Shown here one piece after another: positions 21,509-34,479 of a DNA stretch of 64,000 nt. The number at the start of each line of letters is the position of its first letter. Position 1 is the stretch's first letter. Position numbers and translations under genes: made by a program. The notes beneath the pieces were generated by a model. The model searched no databases and was not told the DNA's origin. It saw only the letters and a list, made by a program, of their open reading frames with translations. The DNA lies in the NCBI RefSeq assembly GCF_040954645.1, contig NC_092806.1, positions 75,642,141-75,706,140 on the forward strand, written 5' to 3'. The stretch comes from Diabrotica undecimpunctata. Taxonomy: Eukaryota; Arthropoda; Insecta; Coleoptera; Chrysomelidae.

Positions 21509-22104
21509 TACATAGTCAAAAAAATATCCTGTTTACGAAATTAGTTTTCTAGCCTTAATATTTAAACCAACCATTATAATTCCAAACTATCCAGATAATA
21601 TATTTCTATCAAAATTAATTTTCAAATCTATACTCTGTAATTTAGGAGATAATTTTTCGACTGTTCTAACAACCATTCAAATTTCGTCATTTTGTGTCAT
21701 GTGGAACAATTTCACCCAACCGTGTCAACATTAGATTGATAATTGCATTTAGTGCAATTTTCAATCCCTATGACAACACGATCGAGTTTGACAACTTCAT
21801 CCAAATAAATTTCAAAATGTCACGTTTCACAACAAGATTATAAATATTATGCGTGGTAATAGATCTTCTATAGTAGAGAACAGCAACGAATCTAATGTTA
21901 ACTTAAATTTTAATAATTGTACTTTCACTAACTGTACTTTTAATAAATAAATGTTTCGTTATGTTGAGTTATGATTTTTTTTTTCGAAAAAATATCCGCC
22001 GAATATCCTCAGCCTTCGGCTTCGTGCTGTTACCAAGGAACGAGCTTTCGATTGTCATAAAATTATCTCGTCTGTTATCAATGTCCTAGGGATAGATTAC
22101 TACT

Positions 22105-22981
22105 GAGAATAAAATCATCATCTATACGGATGGATCAAAAAAAGATTTAAAACAGGCTGTGCATTTTTAGTTTTTAATATTAACCATGTTGAGCAATATC
22201 AAGACCCACATTATTTATCGATTTTTGGTGCAGAAGCTATAGCTATTAGGAAAGCTTTAGATTGGTGCGAGATGAATATACCTTTATCTGTGGTAATTGT
22301 AACAGACTCTCTCTCAGTTTGGCACGCCATTAAAAGCCCTTCTTTTAAGCATTGTAACAACAATATTCTTCTATCTATAAAAAATAGTATATATAAACTG
22401 CTGGAGTATGGTGTACGAGTTACATTAGTCTGGGTTAGAGGTCATTCAGGGATAACTGAGAATGAAGCAGTTGATCTCGCACCTAAAAAAGCACTTGAAT
22501 CAGAATTGAGAGTAAACATGTGCAACTCATCAGATCTTATTAATTTATATAAGGCTGATGTTAGGGTTAGATGGGAAGCTCAGTACAGTAAATTTTCAAC
22601 TACATCAGAGAACCTCTTTTTTAAACTTCAACCGGTTTTACCGACGAACATTCCTCACATCAATTCGTGGGATTATAATAGATATAAGTCATTAATTATA
22701 TTACGTTTAAAACTTAATCATGGTCGCTTTCCAGCACATTTGTTTAGGGTTGGTATCTTAGATTTTCCGTGTTGTCCTCACTGTCCAGAAAAACCTTTAG
22801 CCAATATAAATCACATTTTCTTAGAGTGTCACAAATATACTGCACATACAGATATGCTGTACCAAGAACTGAAAAAGTTTGTAAGTCTACCAACTAATAT
22901 CCCTACTTTATTAGCGCAACAAGAGAAAGAAATATACAACATATTAATCAAGTTTGTTTTAGAACCAAAAATAGATATTTA
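22105..22981 (+). pseudogene. I-clade LINE RNase H and C-terminal region
   Basis: An RNase H fold is visible as IIYTDGSKK (about 22110), the AEAIAIRKALDW region in a shifted frame, VIVTDSLSVWHAI and LVWVRGHSGITENEAVDLA. The presence of RNase H is what points to the I clade. One frameshift near 22150 and a run of stops break the N-terminal part. A long open part starts at 22272. Confidence 0.75.
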
Positions 22982-23225
22982 ACTCATATATGGTTAAATA
23001 TATATGTATTTACAAATATTATGTAATTAGAATCCAAACCTCTGTTTTACCCCATTTGTTAATACCTCCTGCCCGTGACTTAGTCTAGTTTGTCTTAATA
23101 AAAATGTCTTGATGGGTGCCTAGACAAGAAACGAGTGGCCATGTTTTTTATCCTTATCCCATCCTTAATAATAATAAAAAAAATACAATTATTTTGTGAC
23201 AAATAGACATGTTCTAATGCCATCC

Positions 23226-24385
23226 ACTATCTACACAAACACAAAATGAAAATGCTACAATTTACGAATTTTCTCGATTTTGTCAGTGACACCTTTAATG
23301 TAAGGAAGAAAAGCTTTCGTATGAAAAGTATCCGAGTCTTTGGGTGATTGGGTGGGGAATTGATGTCTGTGGATGCTTCTATTGTGATTTTCGCGGTAAC
23401 CGATTTGGATGAGGGCTTGTTTTCAACTAGAGAACTCAGCGGGTCTACTTGAATCATCGCAAAGGCGTATTGATCTGGAGACAAGGGTATTAATGACTTA
23501 ATTAATTTGTGAAGGTAGATGTTGAGAGTTGGCATGCAAGTAACAATTGATATGGGTGGGTTTTCGATAAACAGAGTGATGGGATTGGTTATTCTTTATG
23601 ATAACGTGAAGAAACGGTAGTGATTAATCAGTTTCCACCTCCATAGTGAACTAGATACTAGGATGTATATCATTCAGATGGGTCTAAAGAGACACCAAAG
23701 CATCCCTGCCGTGAGACCAAATGACGAATGTATCGTCAACATATCGTAGCCAATATGTGGATTTGAGCATGAATGTGGATAGTGCTTGGGTATCGAAGTA
23801 TTCCATAAAGATATTGGAAATTACTGAAGATATTGGAAAGCCCATTGGAATACTATTTATTTGACTGTAGAATTGATTGTAGAAGATGAAATAAGTGTTG
23901 GACATACAATGTTTATTGACAGTGGTTATAAGTGGTCTTGGTGGATAGTGTATTTAGTTTTCAGAGTTTCGTCTATAGGAATGTTTGTAAAGAGTGAAAT
24001 GATATCGAAATTTAATAGAATGTCTCATGGTGAGATATAATATTGTTTATGAAGTTCGATAAAACAAAAATAATTTTTTGACGAACGATGAAGCATATCC
24101 GGTGAGAGGTTGTAGAGTTTTGACTAAGTACGTGGCCAATGGTTGTGTAGGGCAGTTGTATGCAGTGGCAATGGGACGTAGAGTAATATAGGGTTTGCAT
24201 TTTTGGTAGGTCTTATATTCGAGGTGTTCTGGAAGGTTTCACGAGGAATTAGAGGTTGTTTTATGTTAACAGGAAGAAAGGTTATATTGATTATGGCTTT
24301 TTTTGTTTTCTCTTTAATAAAAGAGTTTATTAATGTAAGAAGTACTTAGAGTAACGGTGCCATTTCCTTAATCAGCGCACATAGG
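23226..24385 (-). pseudogene. Penelope-like retroelement, copy C
   Basis: On the minus strand, 24385-24000 matches the RT N-terminal part of copy A. Then 23905-23690 encodes FYNQFYSQINSIPMGFPISS and later YWLRYVDDTFVIWSHGRDAL, with the YVDD box kept. From 23535 leftward, LHKLIKSLIPLSPDQYAFAM leads to the region before the endonuclease. The GIY-YIG part is missing. Frameshifts break it. It is the best reference copy for the family in this window. Confidence 0.82.
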
Positions 24386-24489
24386 GGTATTTGAACGATC
24401 CAGACGGCCAAAACTATTTTTGTATTTTATTGTGTTTTAAAAAATTTTACTAAGCTAATCGTTTTTATGAAAAAAATTAAAAAAAAATA

Positions 24490-24802
24490 CTTTATTTTAT
24501 ATTTAGCCATACGGCTCACACTCCCTCTAAGGGAAAAATTCACTCATCCCAGATACCTACGGTATCAAAAGGATTGAGCTCTGGTGGGAATCTTTCCGTG
24601 TTATCGAGTCCTAGGTGACTTGGTATGTTGAAGTATCCCCCAAAAATTTTCGTACACATCTGGACGTCGCGAGGAGTACAGCTTTCTGCATGGTCTTATA
24701 GAGATGTTCATTTAGACCCAGCTGTTTTGTGTTCTCTAGGAGGTTTTTGGGAATAACACCAGTAGTAGATAAAATAATATGTACTGTCTGGGTACTTTCC
24801 AT
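24490..24802 (-). pseudogene. LINE C-terminal fragment, unassigned clade
   Basis: A 63-residue minus-strand frame reads VHIILSTTGVIPKNLLENTK and then MQKAVLLATSRCVRKFLGD. This resembles the extreme C-terminus of some insect LINE reverse transcriptases. About 120 bp of 3' sequence follows to the left. The clade is not certain (R2/R4-like is possible). Confidence 0.55.
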
Positions 24803-24949
24803 TCTCTATTATCTACTACTTCTAGTAAAATTAATTTCCTTAAAATTTTTTAACTCTTCCAGAGAACTTTTATCGACCAACGACATCTCTGCATTTTGAA
24901 CAACTCTCCACCATCATTTTTTTTTGATTTTTTACAAATGATATCCTTA

Positions 24950-25870
24950 ATCTAAAATTTATTAAAGCAGCAAAATCGTAAAAGTCATCTGAAGTTAATT
25001 TAATGCCATTAAATGGACGTTTTTTCTTTGTGCATCTAATAAGAGTTGCCCAGTCATGAGGATGAGCAATTTTTATTCCCGATTTTCTTTTCTAGGTTTC
25101 GATAAGGGAATGGTCGACATCGCATTCTATATGAGAATGTGCAGGATCATACATTTACTTTACTTTATTACTGACGTAAACATAGCAGTAGCATGCAAAC
25201 TTTTATTCTGTCCTGCGCATGTATCTGAATAAACGGTTATTTTAGTGACTTCAGGTGACAGGTTCATTATTTCTTTGAAAATGCAGGAAACAATCACATT
25301 TGCACCACGGTGACCAATTGATTCATGCCAGATATAACAAGAAGCTGCCCCTATAGCACAATTATGTACAGTTAAATTGTAAGTCCAGTACTTTCTCTTA
25401 TAAAAAGAAACGTAAGTTTCCAAAAAAGGCGTTGGTAGGCACTGCTGAAGATCGAAAGTGTAACAGAAAAGTGAGGCATCTTGCTTGGTCTCCTCTGACT
25501 AACTGGCTAATTTTTTCCGTATTTTTAATACCAGCAATTTTCATGTTTAATTCTTCACATGTATGACAGGCATCAGTTTTAGGGACCTTATTTAGAATAA
25601 TTTTATGAAATTCTATTTTATACATAGTTCTTCCTACTGGGTTTTGACACATCTCAAGTAAAGTTGGTACGTTTTTGTCAAATTGAGGTCTGGGTTTAGA
25701 TACTGTTTATTATTGGCCTGTTTTGTGTAATGGCTTTCGAATTTAGGAAACGATTTAAAATGAGCAATAACTTCTTGTAACCTTTTGTCACATGGTTTAT
25801 TAGAAGATTTGTGTTTTCCTCATTGGTCTTGCATGAACATTCCAGTTATAATATTCGATTTGTTCTAGAG
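24950..25870 (-). pseudogene. Decayed DDE-like transposon protein of an unnamed insect family
   Basis: Minus-strand pieces are KVPKTDACHTCEELNMKI (from the frame 25652-25398), LQQCLPTPF, and TYNLTVHNCAIGAASCYIWH followed by ESIGHRGANVIVSCIFKEIM (25423-25160). ITVYSDTCAGQNKS suggests an RNase H-like catalytic strand with its aspartate. I recognise this block as recurrent in insect genomes but cannot give a secure family name. Frameshifts break it into at least three parts. Confidence 0.5.
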
Positions 25871-26020
25871 TAGTTTGTATTTTATGGGTTTCATCCAAAG
25901 TTGATTGAAAACATTTTTTACAAGTCTTATGCCACTTTACTAAGCAAACCCCAATTATTTTTCAGTTTTTTACCTATCCTAGAGACGGGGTTACCTTTTT
26001 TGAAAGACCCTGTATATATT

Positions 26021-26599
<579 letters not shown>

Positions 26600-26600
<1 letters not shown>

Positions 26601-27028
26601 TTGTTGAAAGTAGGTCTCGTCCAGATATTTTCATCTTTCTCTGTTCTGCGCCTCTGCTATCCAATTGGTTACAATTCTGTTGAGGTCGTCGGTTCATCAA
26701 CTTGGGGGTCTTCCTCGGCTTCGCTTGCTTCGGCCGTAGTCTCTACTCAGACAATTTTTTTGTCCAACGTCTTTTATTCTTACAACATGTTCTGCCATCT
26801 CCATTTTTGCCTTGTATAGCGTTCGATAATGTCTTCCACTCCGGTTCGTCTACGAACTTCCTCGTTTCTTAGTCTATTTCCTAAGCTTCTTCCAGGCGTT
26901 GATCTCTTCATTTTACTTTGTGTTCTTCTTAATTTTTCCGCTGATGTTTTTGTGAGAGTCAAGGTTTCTGCTCTGTATGTTAGGACTGGTGGATCACACT
27001 GATTGAAAGCTTTTCTTTTTAAGTGCAT
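26600..27028 (-). pseudogene. RTE-like LINE C-terminal fragment
   Basis: The minus-strand frame reads LKRKAFNQCDPPVLTYRAET, then EKLRRTQSKMKRS and RRRTGVEDIIERYTRQKWRW. Broken frames continue with GRPP and LNRIVTNWIAEAQNRE to about 26600. This is a LINE C-terminus of RTE style, different from the (GAT)-tailed family. It lies 235 bp upstream of IFT56 exon 2. Confidence 0.72.
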
Positions 27029-27262
27029 TGTGGCATTTGTTTAAAACATGTCTTATTTTCAGCCCAACCTAACCATTTTTCATTTTACAAATATTTAGAA
27101 TTGTGTACAAATTAGCCAAATTAGGTACTACAAATTTTCGACAATAATATCTTATCTTATTTTTCTAAGACATGTTTGTGTTAATCGTATGATTTATTAA
27201 TTATGGAATACCCTGTATGCTTTATATAAGTTATATAAAATTTATCTAAAATATAATTTTAG

Positions 27263-27403
27263 ATTTTAAGTAGATCCAAGCCTGCCATTCAAACTGTCAA
27301 TGACTACACTAAAGAATCTGGAAAAAGTAATGTTAAACAATCATCACCCTTTGAGGATTACCTGAAAAAGAGGGATTATTCAGGAGCTATTACTTTATTA
27401 AAG
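27263..27403 (+). CDS. IFT56: IFT56 coding exon 2
   Basis: The exon follows the acceptor ATAATTTTAG and ends at donor GTATGC. It is 141 bp, 47 codons, phase 0 on both sides, and reads ILSRSKPAIQTVNDYTKESG through FEDYLKKRDYSGAITLLK. The KRDYSGAITLL segment is the conserved start of the TPR region in IFT56 proteins. Confidence 0.9.
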
Positions 27404-27471
27404 GTATGCATGTTTATTTTTTCATTTTCTCCCTAATAATATTTATAGTCATTTTATTGTTATGTTTCAAG

Positions 27472-27643
27472 TTCAAGCAATTTCCTGAAAGCAAGAAAGC
27501 CATAGTAGATCAATGGTTAGCATTTTGTGCATTTCATAGAGGAGATTACAAAAAAACCTTAAGTATATACAAAAATCTTCTAAGTGTTAATCCAGAAATT
27601 GAGAATTATTTAGTAAATGCAGCATGCTGTTTATTCTACTTAG
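27472..27643 (+). CDS. IFT56: IFT56 coding exon 3
   Basis: The exon follows TTTCAAG and ends at donor GTGAGT in phase 1 after 57 codons plus one base. It encodes VDQWLAFCAFHRGDYKKTLS and NPEIENYLVNAACCLFYLG, a clear tetratricopeptide pair. Intron 2 is only 68 bp, in sharp contrast to introns 1 and 4. Confidence 0.92.
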
Positions 27644-27769
27644 GTGAGTGAATCCGTAAATTTTACTTAGTAAGGTTTTTACGATTTATTATATAGTAAT
27701 ATTAGCATAAAAAGAAATACTTAAAATATAACAGACTAAGTGAAATTTCTAAAATAAATTTAATCTCAA

Positions 27770-29785
27770 AAGTTTTGTCCTACCAAAAATTATATTCATT
27801 TTTATAGTTCATTTTCTCGTGAACGGATTAACGGATTCTGCAATTTTTTTATTGTTATACATTTTTTATTGGTATTTACACTGTTAGGCAGAGGTTTACT
27901 CAAACTTCTCTTTTGGGCTTGTACCGGGTGGAAGAAAACAATGTTTTTCTTATGTTAAGTTTGAGACATCCTCTAGGGAGGATAAGATGTAAATGTATGG
28001 TTACATATGCATAAAGCAACATAACGATACGAGATTGTTTAATGGAGGCTCTGTGATGTTTTCGGCTGGAATTTCCTTAACAGGAAAAAGAAATTTGTGT
28101 CTTGACGCAGAGGCTCTTTAATGACCGAAAAGTAACTATAATACATAAATTTTTTCTGTCGCATCATATAGAGGAAATAATTTCATCTTAACGCATGATA
28201 ACGCAGGGCCCCACGTATCGCGTGTGTCGTTACTGAATATTTATGTGAGGTAAATATTTAGACATCAAATTGGCCCCGTCACAGTCCCGAAATGAATTCT
28301 ACTAAACACTTATGGGATATTGTCGGTAGACAAGTAAGCTTTTGTCAGCTCCTTCCTGCTTCCCTGCAAGATATAGAAACTATGGTTGTTAATATCTGAA
28401 ACTCCATACAATACACCAAAATCAAATAGTCTGCTTAATATTCAGTATGCCTAGGCGATGTGAAGCTGTAATTAAAAGTAAAGGCGAAAAAACGCAATAT
28501 TAGTTTACGTTGTTTTTTTCTGTTTTAAAGTTTTGTTTACTGTTGTTATTTTTTATTGTTAATTTGGTATTGTTTCGGTTAAAACACATGTTAAAGAACA
28601 AAACTGTAAATTTTTTTGTTTGTTTTTAAAATATACATCATCATCTTTGGCTCTACAACCATGTGTGGGTCTTGGCCTGTTCAAGAATTAGTCTCCATTC
28701 CCCCCTATCTTTCGCCCTGGCTTTCCAATTTCTGACCCCTAGATTCCTCATGTCATCTTCGACTTGAGTTTTAAATCTAGATCTTGGTCTGCCTCTCTTC
28801 CTGGTTCCTACTGGCTCTTGATATAATATCTGTCTTTGGGGGTCTCCAGTGTCCATTCTTTCAAGGTGTCCTAGCGGCCTTAGTCTATTAATTTTAATAG
28901 ACCAGACGATGTTGCATTTTTCATAGCATTCATACAACTCAAAATTGTAGCGCCTGCGTCATATCCGGCTTTCTTGTACTCCTCTGTATATGTGTCTAAC
29001 TATTCTTCTTTCAAAGCGGCCTAACAGTTCTTCGTCGCTTTTTACCATAGTCCATGTCTCTGACGCGTATGTCAGGACAGGTTTAATAAGAGTTTCATAT
29101 ATTAGTATCTTGGGTTTTCTGCTAATTATGTGTGATATTAAGAGCTACTTTAGTTCAAATTAAGCTCTGTTCGCCAGGTATATTCTTCTCTTAATTTCTA
29201 CGCTTACTAGGTTGCTGTTGTTTAGTTGTGTTCCAAGATATATAAACTCTTAGACCCCTTCGAATGTGTGTGCTTCTGTCACCAGATCTTGTGCTGTCGC
29301 TATTTGTGTGCTCTTCGTGACCTTCATGTTTTTTGTTTTGGATACGTTGACCTGCCGTCCCATTGTCTTCGCGGCTTTTTCTAATGTTTCAAAAGCATGT
29401 AACAGGTCTCTTTTTGTCCGTGTTACTATGTCAATGTCATCTGCGTAGGCCAATATCTGTACACTTCTGTTGATGATCGTACCTCTGGTTATTATGTTAC
29501 CCCGATTTCTCTATTGCTCCTTCTTAAGATATTATGCAAATTAGAAAAACGGACATTTTTCAAAACATGAGACTACAAACGACAAACAACACAGTTTTTT
29601 TGTCTCCTATCTGGTATAAGCCCAAAATAGAAATTTGAGTAAACTTTTGCCCAACAGTGTAAATACCAAAGAAAAATTGTAAAATAATAAAAAAAAATTG
29701 TGGAATCCGTTAATCCGTTTACGAGAAAATCAACTATGAAAATGAGCATAATTTTTGGTGGTGCAAAACTTTTGCGGTTAAGTTT
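27770..29785. mobile_element. Tc1-like DNA transposon, decayed, with inverted repeats
   Basis: About 190 bp at 27770-27960 is repeated in inverse at about 29570-29785. Both contain a TCTCGT[GA]AACGGATTAACGG-type core. Between them, 27990-28440 on the plus strand encodes Tc1 transposase pieces: SVMFSAGISLTGK, THDNAGPHVSR, and a MNSTKHLWDIVGRQVSF block with the usual final acidic-residue region altered. Frames shift repeatedly. An RTE-like LINE is inserted in its right half. It lies in IFT56 intron 3. Confidence 0.72.
28632..29510 (-). mobile_element. RTE-like LINE copy nested in the Tc1-like element
   Basis: The minus-strand 5' part has MAYADDIDIVTRTKRDLLHA (frame 29453-29250), an RT active site. 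The 3' part (28937-28653) ends in the LGHLERM, then PVGTRKRGRPRSRFKTQVED tail. A (GAT)n end lies at about 28635-28645. Frames between are broken. It is 5'-truncated. Confidence 0.78.
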
Positions 29786-29914
29786 ATATTTAATAAAAAT
29801 GATTTGACATGTGATTAGAATCCCCTGAATGCCTTCCTTACATATTTCAATTCCTATGTCGTCTACTTATCCCAGTTAACAAACTATACAAGTTATTAAA
29901 CCACAGTGTTAAGC

Positions 29915-30310
29915 CGCGTTAACATGGGTAGTGAATCACGAGCAAGAACCACACTCGCGATACACGAATCTTAAGTTACTTCACGATCGTGGATATTCTT
30001 CGTTCGTGAAGAGAGTTTACACAGCAATTATTTGCTTCGTGGCGAATATGTAGTTTTTGGTGGCTAAAGCATGTCAAGTTATGTGTGGAATTATAGCAGA
30101 CACGATTTTATAAAATTTGTCAAAGAAGTGAAGAAAAGACGATATTTTACAAGGGAGTGGATTCAACACAGAAGTCATACTAATTTGATTAAAGACATCT
30201 TTAAGTAACCTGAAGATTTAACATATTCTTTTACGAAAAAATAGGAGGCATGAGAAGGAACATTAGTACACTCAGTATCCATGGCTATAACAGATATGTA
30301 ACTGAGAGTA
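29915..30310 (+). pseudogene. Possible PIF/Harbinger transposase fragment
   Basis: A short frame reads SRHDFIKFVKEVKKRRYFTR followed by EWIQHRSHTNLIKDIFK. It recalls the start of Harbinger-type transposases (RRR.W...R...G....L...L). The flank GCCGCGTTAACATGGGTAGT looks like a Harbinger-type terminus. Only this piece is seen. Confidence 0.4.
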
Positions 30311-30422
30311 GTCACTGCACAAGTTATTTTTAAAAAATATTTAATCTTAAGTTATTACAAGTGTTATATTAGGTATATTAAAATTCTTTTTGGCTTTAAT
30401 TACTTTATAACTTATATTTTAG

Positions 30423-30654
30423 GTATGTATGAAGAATCTAAAGAACTTTTGCAAACAGCTCCTCAGAGTGGATTAAAGACCAGACTTAATTTTCATCTCT
30501 CCCATAAATTAAGAGATGAGGCAACTCTCATGGAATATCACCAACAACTTCAGGATATTTTAGAAGATCAACTTAGTTTGGCAGCAATTCATTATTTGAG
30601 AGCACATTATCAAGAAGCCATTGACATTTATAAAAGATTACTTTTACAAAATAG
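30423..30654 (+). CDS. IFT56: IFT56 coding exon 4
   Basis: The exon follows ATATTTTAG and ends at donor GTGAGA in phase 2. It starts with the two bases that complete the Gly codon and reads MYEESKELLQTAPQSGLKTR. It continues through EDQLSLAAIHYLRAHYQEAI and DIYKRLLLQN, the most conserved IFT56 block. It holds further TPR helices. Confidence 0.94.
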
Positions 30655-30899
30655 GTGAGATTATTTTGATTATATAAAATATAAACAAATTAGTAATAAA
30701 AACAGTATAAAATAATTAAGCAGTTATATTTTATGTTAAATACTATGTTTATATTATTTACTATATACAAAATTATCTCCGATTTTTTATAAGTAATCCT
30801 TTTAATAAAAATTTATTTTTTGGGTGGATTAGCTCTACAAAGCGATTAAAGTTTCCCTAGTAATTGTATTTTTAAGTAAATTTAAATTTAACATATTTT
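30655..30899. other. Start of IFT56 intron 4, unassigned
   Basis: No feature seen. The intron runs to 59102, about 28.4 kb. Confidence 0.6.
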
Positions 30900-31880
30900 G
30901 TGAGGTTAGAGATGACTTCGATGTGTTCCACATATAATACCGATATTATACAAGAAAATAAAAGTGTTTCTTGCGACAGTTGTATGCTGATATTCCACCC
31001 CACTGATAAATGCTTGGGCCTCTCTGCAAGTGAAGTTCGAGCAGTCAGTGATGGGAAAATAAACACTAACATGCTAAACGGAAACAACACAATTGACGTT
31101 TTGAGTGAAATGCAGGATCGTGCTACGAGATCCAATAATATTATTATGTTTAATGTAGCTGAATCACAATCAAAGGATGTCACAGAGCGCATAAATCATA
31201 ATAACTTTATGATCACAGCTACTTTGCAAAAAATGTCTATTAACACAACGGACTTCAAATCGGTACGTGTGGGAAAAAGCAGCCCCAGGCTGCCAAAACT
31301 GATTTTTTCAGATAAGAAGTTTGTTGGTGAGTGTTTGAAACGCCAAAGATCTCTAGGTAATAATATTAGGATTAATGTAGATCTACAACACTGCAACAAA
31401 AAACACTAAGAGTAGTACAAAATGAGCTGAAAACTAGAAGAGAAAATGGTGAGACAGATCTGGTTATTCGACAAATAAATGGGATTCATAAAATCATAAA
31501 AACAACCAAATACCCACTCTCACAATGGTAACCACAGACATCCCAATGGGGAAAATTCTAAAAGTGCATAGAATAGCGTCCCATTGCATATTTTCATAAT
31601 ATTGGAGGATTACGTACAAGATTTCGGCAGTTAGAGATGTCAGTATTAAATTGCTCATATAATATTATAGTTATTATTAAATCATGGTTGAGTGACGAGT
31701 TTTTAGAACATGAAATCACATTTCGTGGTTATAATATGTATCGTTATGACAGGATCATGGCAACAAGTTCTAAAAAGCGGGGTGGAGGAGTAATTATTGC
31801 AATAGCTGATATATTTAGGTCAAAACTCATTCGTAGATTAACTTTCTCCGACCAATTCCAAAAATTTCTCTGTTAGACAA
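30900..31880 (+). pseudogene. CR1-like LINE fragment (ORF1 and endonuclease start)
   Basis: The frame 30900-31409 has a PHD-like cysteine/histidine piece, VSCDSCMLIFHPTDKCLGLS, and then MQDRATRSNNIIMFNVAESQ, as in ORF1 proteins of the CR1/L2 group. From 31594 the endonuclease begins (GGLRTRFRQLEMSVLNCSYN and IIKSWLSDEFLEHEITFRGY, ending with RYDR and RGGGVIIAIAD). The junction between the two is short and broken. RT is absent. Confidence 0.65.
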
Positions 31881-31949
31881 GAATTCAAAAGGTCGGTTTT
31901 TACCTACCTCTGTATAGAAATATCGAAGTTGCCCCCGCCGCTCGAAAAT

Positions 31950-32460
31950 TCCTTGTAATAGTCAAATATTGAAAATTGGAATTTTAAGTCAGTACAATAT
32001 TGTACCCCAGCTTAGCTGGTCGCTCGCATATTAGTTAGTTTTCAGTTTCGAATTCGATATAATTCGACGCATTTTTGGTTTAAGAGTTTTTAGACTATCG
32101 CGTAGTCAGTATCTAATTGTATCCCAGCTGAGCTGGTCGTTTCTTGTTTTTAGAGTTTTATCTCGCGCATTGTAGTTATCGTTACATAGCTTAGAGTTAA
32201 AAGCTGAACGCTGATTAGTTATCAAGTTTATTCATATATAAGAAAACGTCCTTAGTGGAAGTGATAGTTAGTAGTAATATTTAATCTGTACCAGTGCTTG
32301 TGTTTGTAGTGTGTCGTGGACCAGCGTATAGATTGTGATCGGGACTATTTCAATAAAGAACTTGCGCTAAAACTTTGGCTAGATAATAACTTAGTTGTAG
32401 TAACATTCAATTATTAAATTACGTATTGTTTCAACTGCTTGTGTTCTTATTTCCCATGCC
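31950..32460 (+). repeat. Candidate solo LTR
   Basis: This block has a TATATAAG box at about 32236 and AATAAAG at about 32352, spaced as in an LTR promoter and polyadenylation unit. Two similar subrepeats (TGTACCCCAGCTTAGCTGGTCG and TGTATCCCAGCTGAGCTGGTC, shortened here) lie at about 32000 and 32118. No internal region or second copy is present, so this is tentative. Confidence 0.35.
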
Positions 32461-32699
32461 AGTGGGTGGTCTTTCGGATTGGAAGTAATTACAAGACTTA
32501 GTACGCTCTAAATGGTAGCAAATTCGCCATCCTAATTTGTTGAACAAATGTCCGTTTAATTCTACCAGCAAGGTTAGCAGCCTACCAATCGTAAAAAAGA
32601 ATACTGCTCAAAGAAACAATGTACAACCTCGGTATCTGATTGATACTATGAAGGCGACCACTGCAGGAAATAAGGATCAACGATAAATATCCAAAACTC

Positions 32700-33890
32700 A
32701 GATGAGATTTACTACTTGGAATATCAGATCGCTCAACTCATGATACCAAGAAATAAGCCAAGTGATGAAAGAGAAAGAAATAGGTATTTGTGCTGTACAG
32801 GAAACAAAAAAGAAAGGAGAAGGACAATCAAAATTAGGCGAATTCATATTAATCTACAGTGGAATAGCAAAAGAAAACAGGGCCAAAGAAGGTGAAGCCT
32901 TACTAATTCACCAAAGGTACCAAAATCACATCAAAGAGTATCAATAGATATCAGAAAGGATTGTAACAGCAAAAATAAGAATGGAGAAGGAAGACCTGAA
33001 CATCATCCAAGTATATGGTCCAGACAATAACAAGCCTCAAACAACAAGGGTTGACCAATTACAACAAGCAGTAGATCAAATCAGAGGGTGGATGACAATA
33101 TGGGAGATTTTAACGCTCGAATAAGCAATCAAGTAATCCCCGAAACTACGCAAAAATATAACGAGAATGTTAAAAACGAAAATGGAGAACTCATGAACAA
33201 CTTAGAATAACGAACTTAGAAATAAACAACACATCTTTTAACAACAAAGACCGACACAAATATACATTTAATAACTCCTGTGGACAAATATCTATGATAT
33301 ATTATGTTATAAGCAACAGAGATATACATCCATCGAAAATAATCGACGTAAGATGCCTCAACTCAGGAGAGGTAGGTAGCGACCATAGCCTAGTATTATG
33401 TAAAATTGGAATCATCCTGAAATACTTCACACCCAAGAGGGCGGCGCCACCACAAACCAAACACTAAATACGCAATCCACGGAATACTTATAACAGAAAA
33501 AGAATATCAGAGAAAATCGCTGGGAATAAAATATTAGAAAACAATAATATCGAGGAAAGCTGGGAAAAACTCAAAAATAACATAATTAACGCAGCAACAG
33601 AATCACTTGCAGAAATTAACGAACACTAACATATCAAAAAAGAAAACACCATGGTTTAGAGAGGAAGTGAAGGCAAAATGTAAAGAAAAGAAGAAGGCCT
33701 TTATATAATACAGAACACAACAAACACAACAGGCATATAACCACTATAAACGAATCAGAAATGCAACGAATACTTTAGTTAGACAAATAAAAAGGAACAC
33801 TGGCAGAGTTTCTCAAAACAGATGGAACACGAATTCTGCCGAACACAAAAAGAAATATGGAGAATGATGAGAAGACAAAGAAAAGAGATC
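32700..33890 (+). pseudogene. RTE-like LINE endonuclease region
   Basis: The start reads MRFTTWNIRSLN, then MKEKEIGICAVQETKKKGEG, then MGDFNAR (about 33090-33120) and VGSDHSLVLCKIG (about 33370), the catalytic landmarks of AP-type LINE endonucleases. Several frameshifts and stops separate them. The copy stops before RT. Confidence 0.72.
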
Positions 33891-33914
33891 TTCGTCTTCT
33901 TCTTCTTTTTATGT

Positions 33915-34175
33915 ACATAAAAGGACAGAGCATAAGTACAGATATACGACGTAAATGCAAGGTGGAGAACATCAAGAACTGGGTAAGAAATAGAAGAGTA
34001 GAATGTAACAATCATATAAGCCGAATGACAACAAATAGTAGTAAAGACGGCAAGAGACGGTTTATCAATAGGAAGATAATCAGTAAGAAGACCACGAAAA
34101 CGATAGAATGAGAACTTACTGGAGACACATTGAAAAACAGCCAAAGTCATATCTACATAAAAAGAAGAAGAAGAA
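33915..34175 (+). pseudogene. LINE 3' tail fragment with (GAA)n end
   Basis: A frame reads STDIRRKCKVENIKNWVRNR and RRVECNNHISRM, resembling a LINE C-terminus of a different subfamily from the (GAT)-tailed copies. It ends in AAGAAGAAGAAGAAG at about 34160-34175. Confidence 0.5.
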
Positions 34176-34479
34176 GATTGTTGTAAGTATTTGGTATTGT
34201 TAATATCTGCTGTAAACGTTTGTATGTATGTAGAGTGTTCCTGTTTAGTGAACGTGTTGCGTGTGTTGCATATGTGTTGTGTATGATAAAGGATGATGTG
34301 TATACAGTATTACTTATTCCGCTATTGTTGGTATATTTTTTTTAGTGATTTTTATTTTTAGTATTGGCAACCAAAGCCTGCTACATTCTGCTGATGGATT
34401 TGTTACACATTTTTCTTTATTGAGTAGGATGAGGGGTGCTTCTTTTATTTTCCTATTTTAAAATTTAAGGATTAATCAC
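34176..34479. other. Unassigned intron sequence
   Basis: T- and G-rich; nothing supported. Confidence 0.5.

Larger units (their letters stand above)
19440..23186 (+). mobile_element. I-clade LINE, decayed
   Basis: Plus-strand pieces appear in the order of an I-type ORF2: the endonuclease end and linker (19440-20140), reverse transcriptase (20181-21508) and RNase H (about 22105-22560), followed by a cysteine/histidine segment (PCCPHCPEKPLANINHIFLE, about 22765-22830). The 3' end is a TAA-rich tail (23164-23186), as in I elements. Frameshifts and stops separate the pieces. Sequence at 21510-22100 is poorly preserved and may include a small insertion. It lies in IFT56 intron 1 in the sense orientation. 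Confidence 0.8.
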
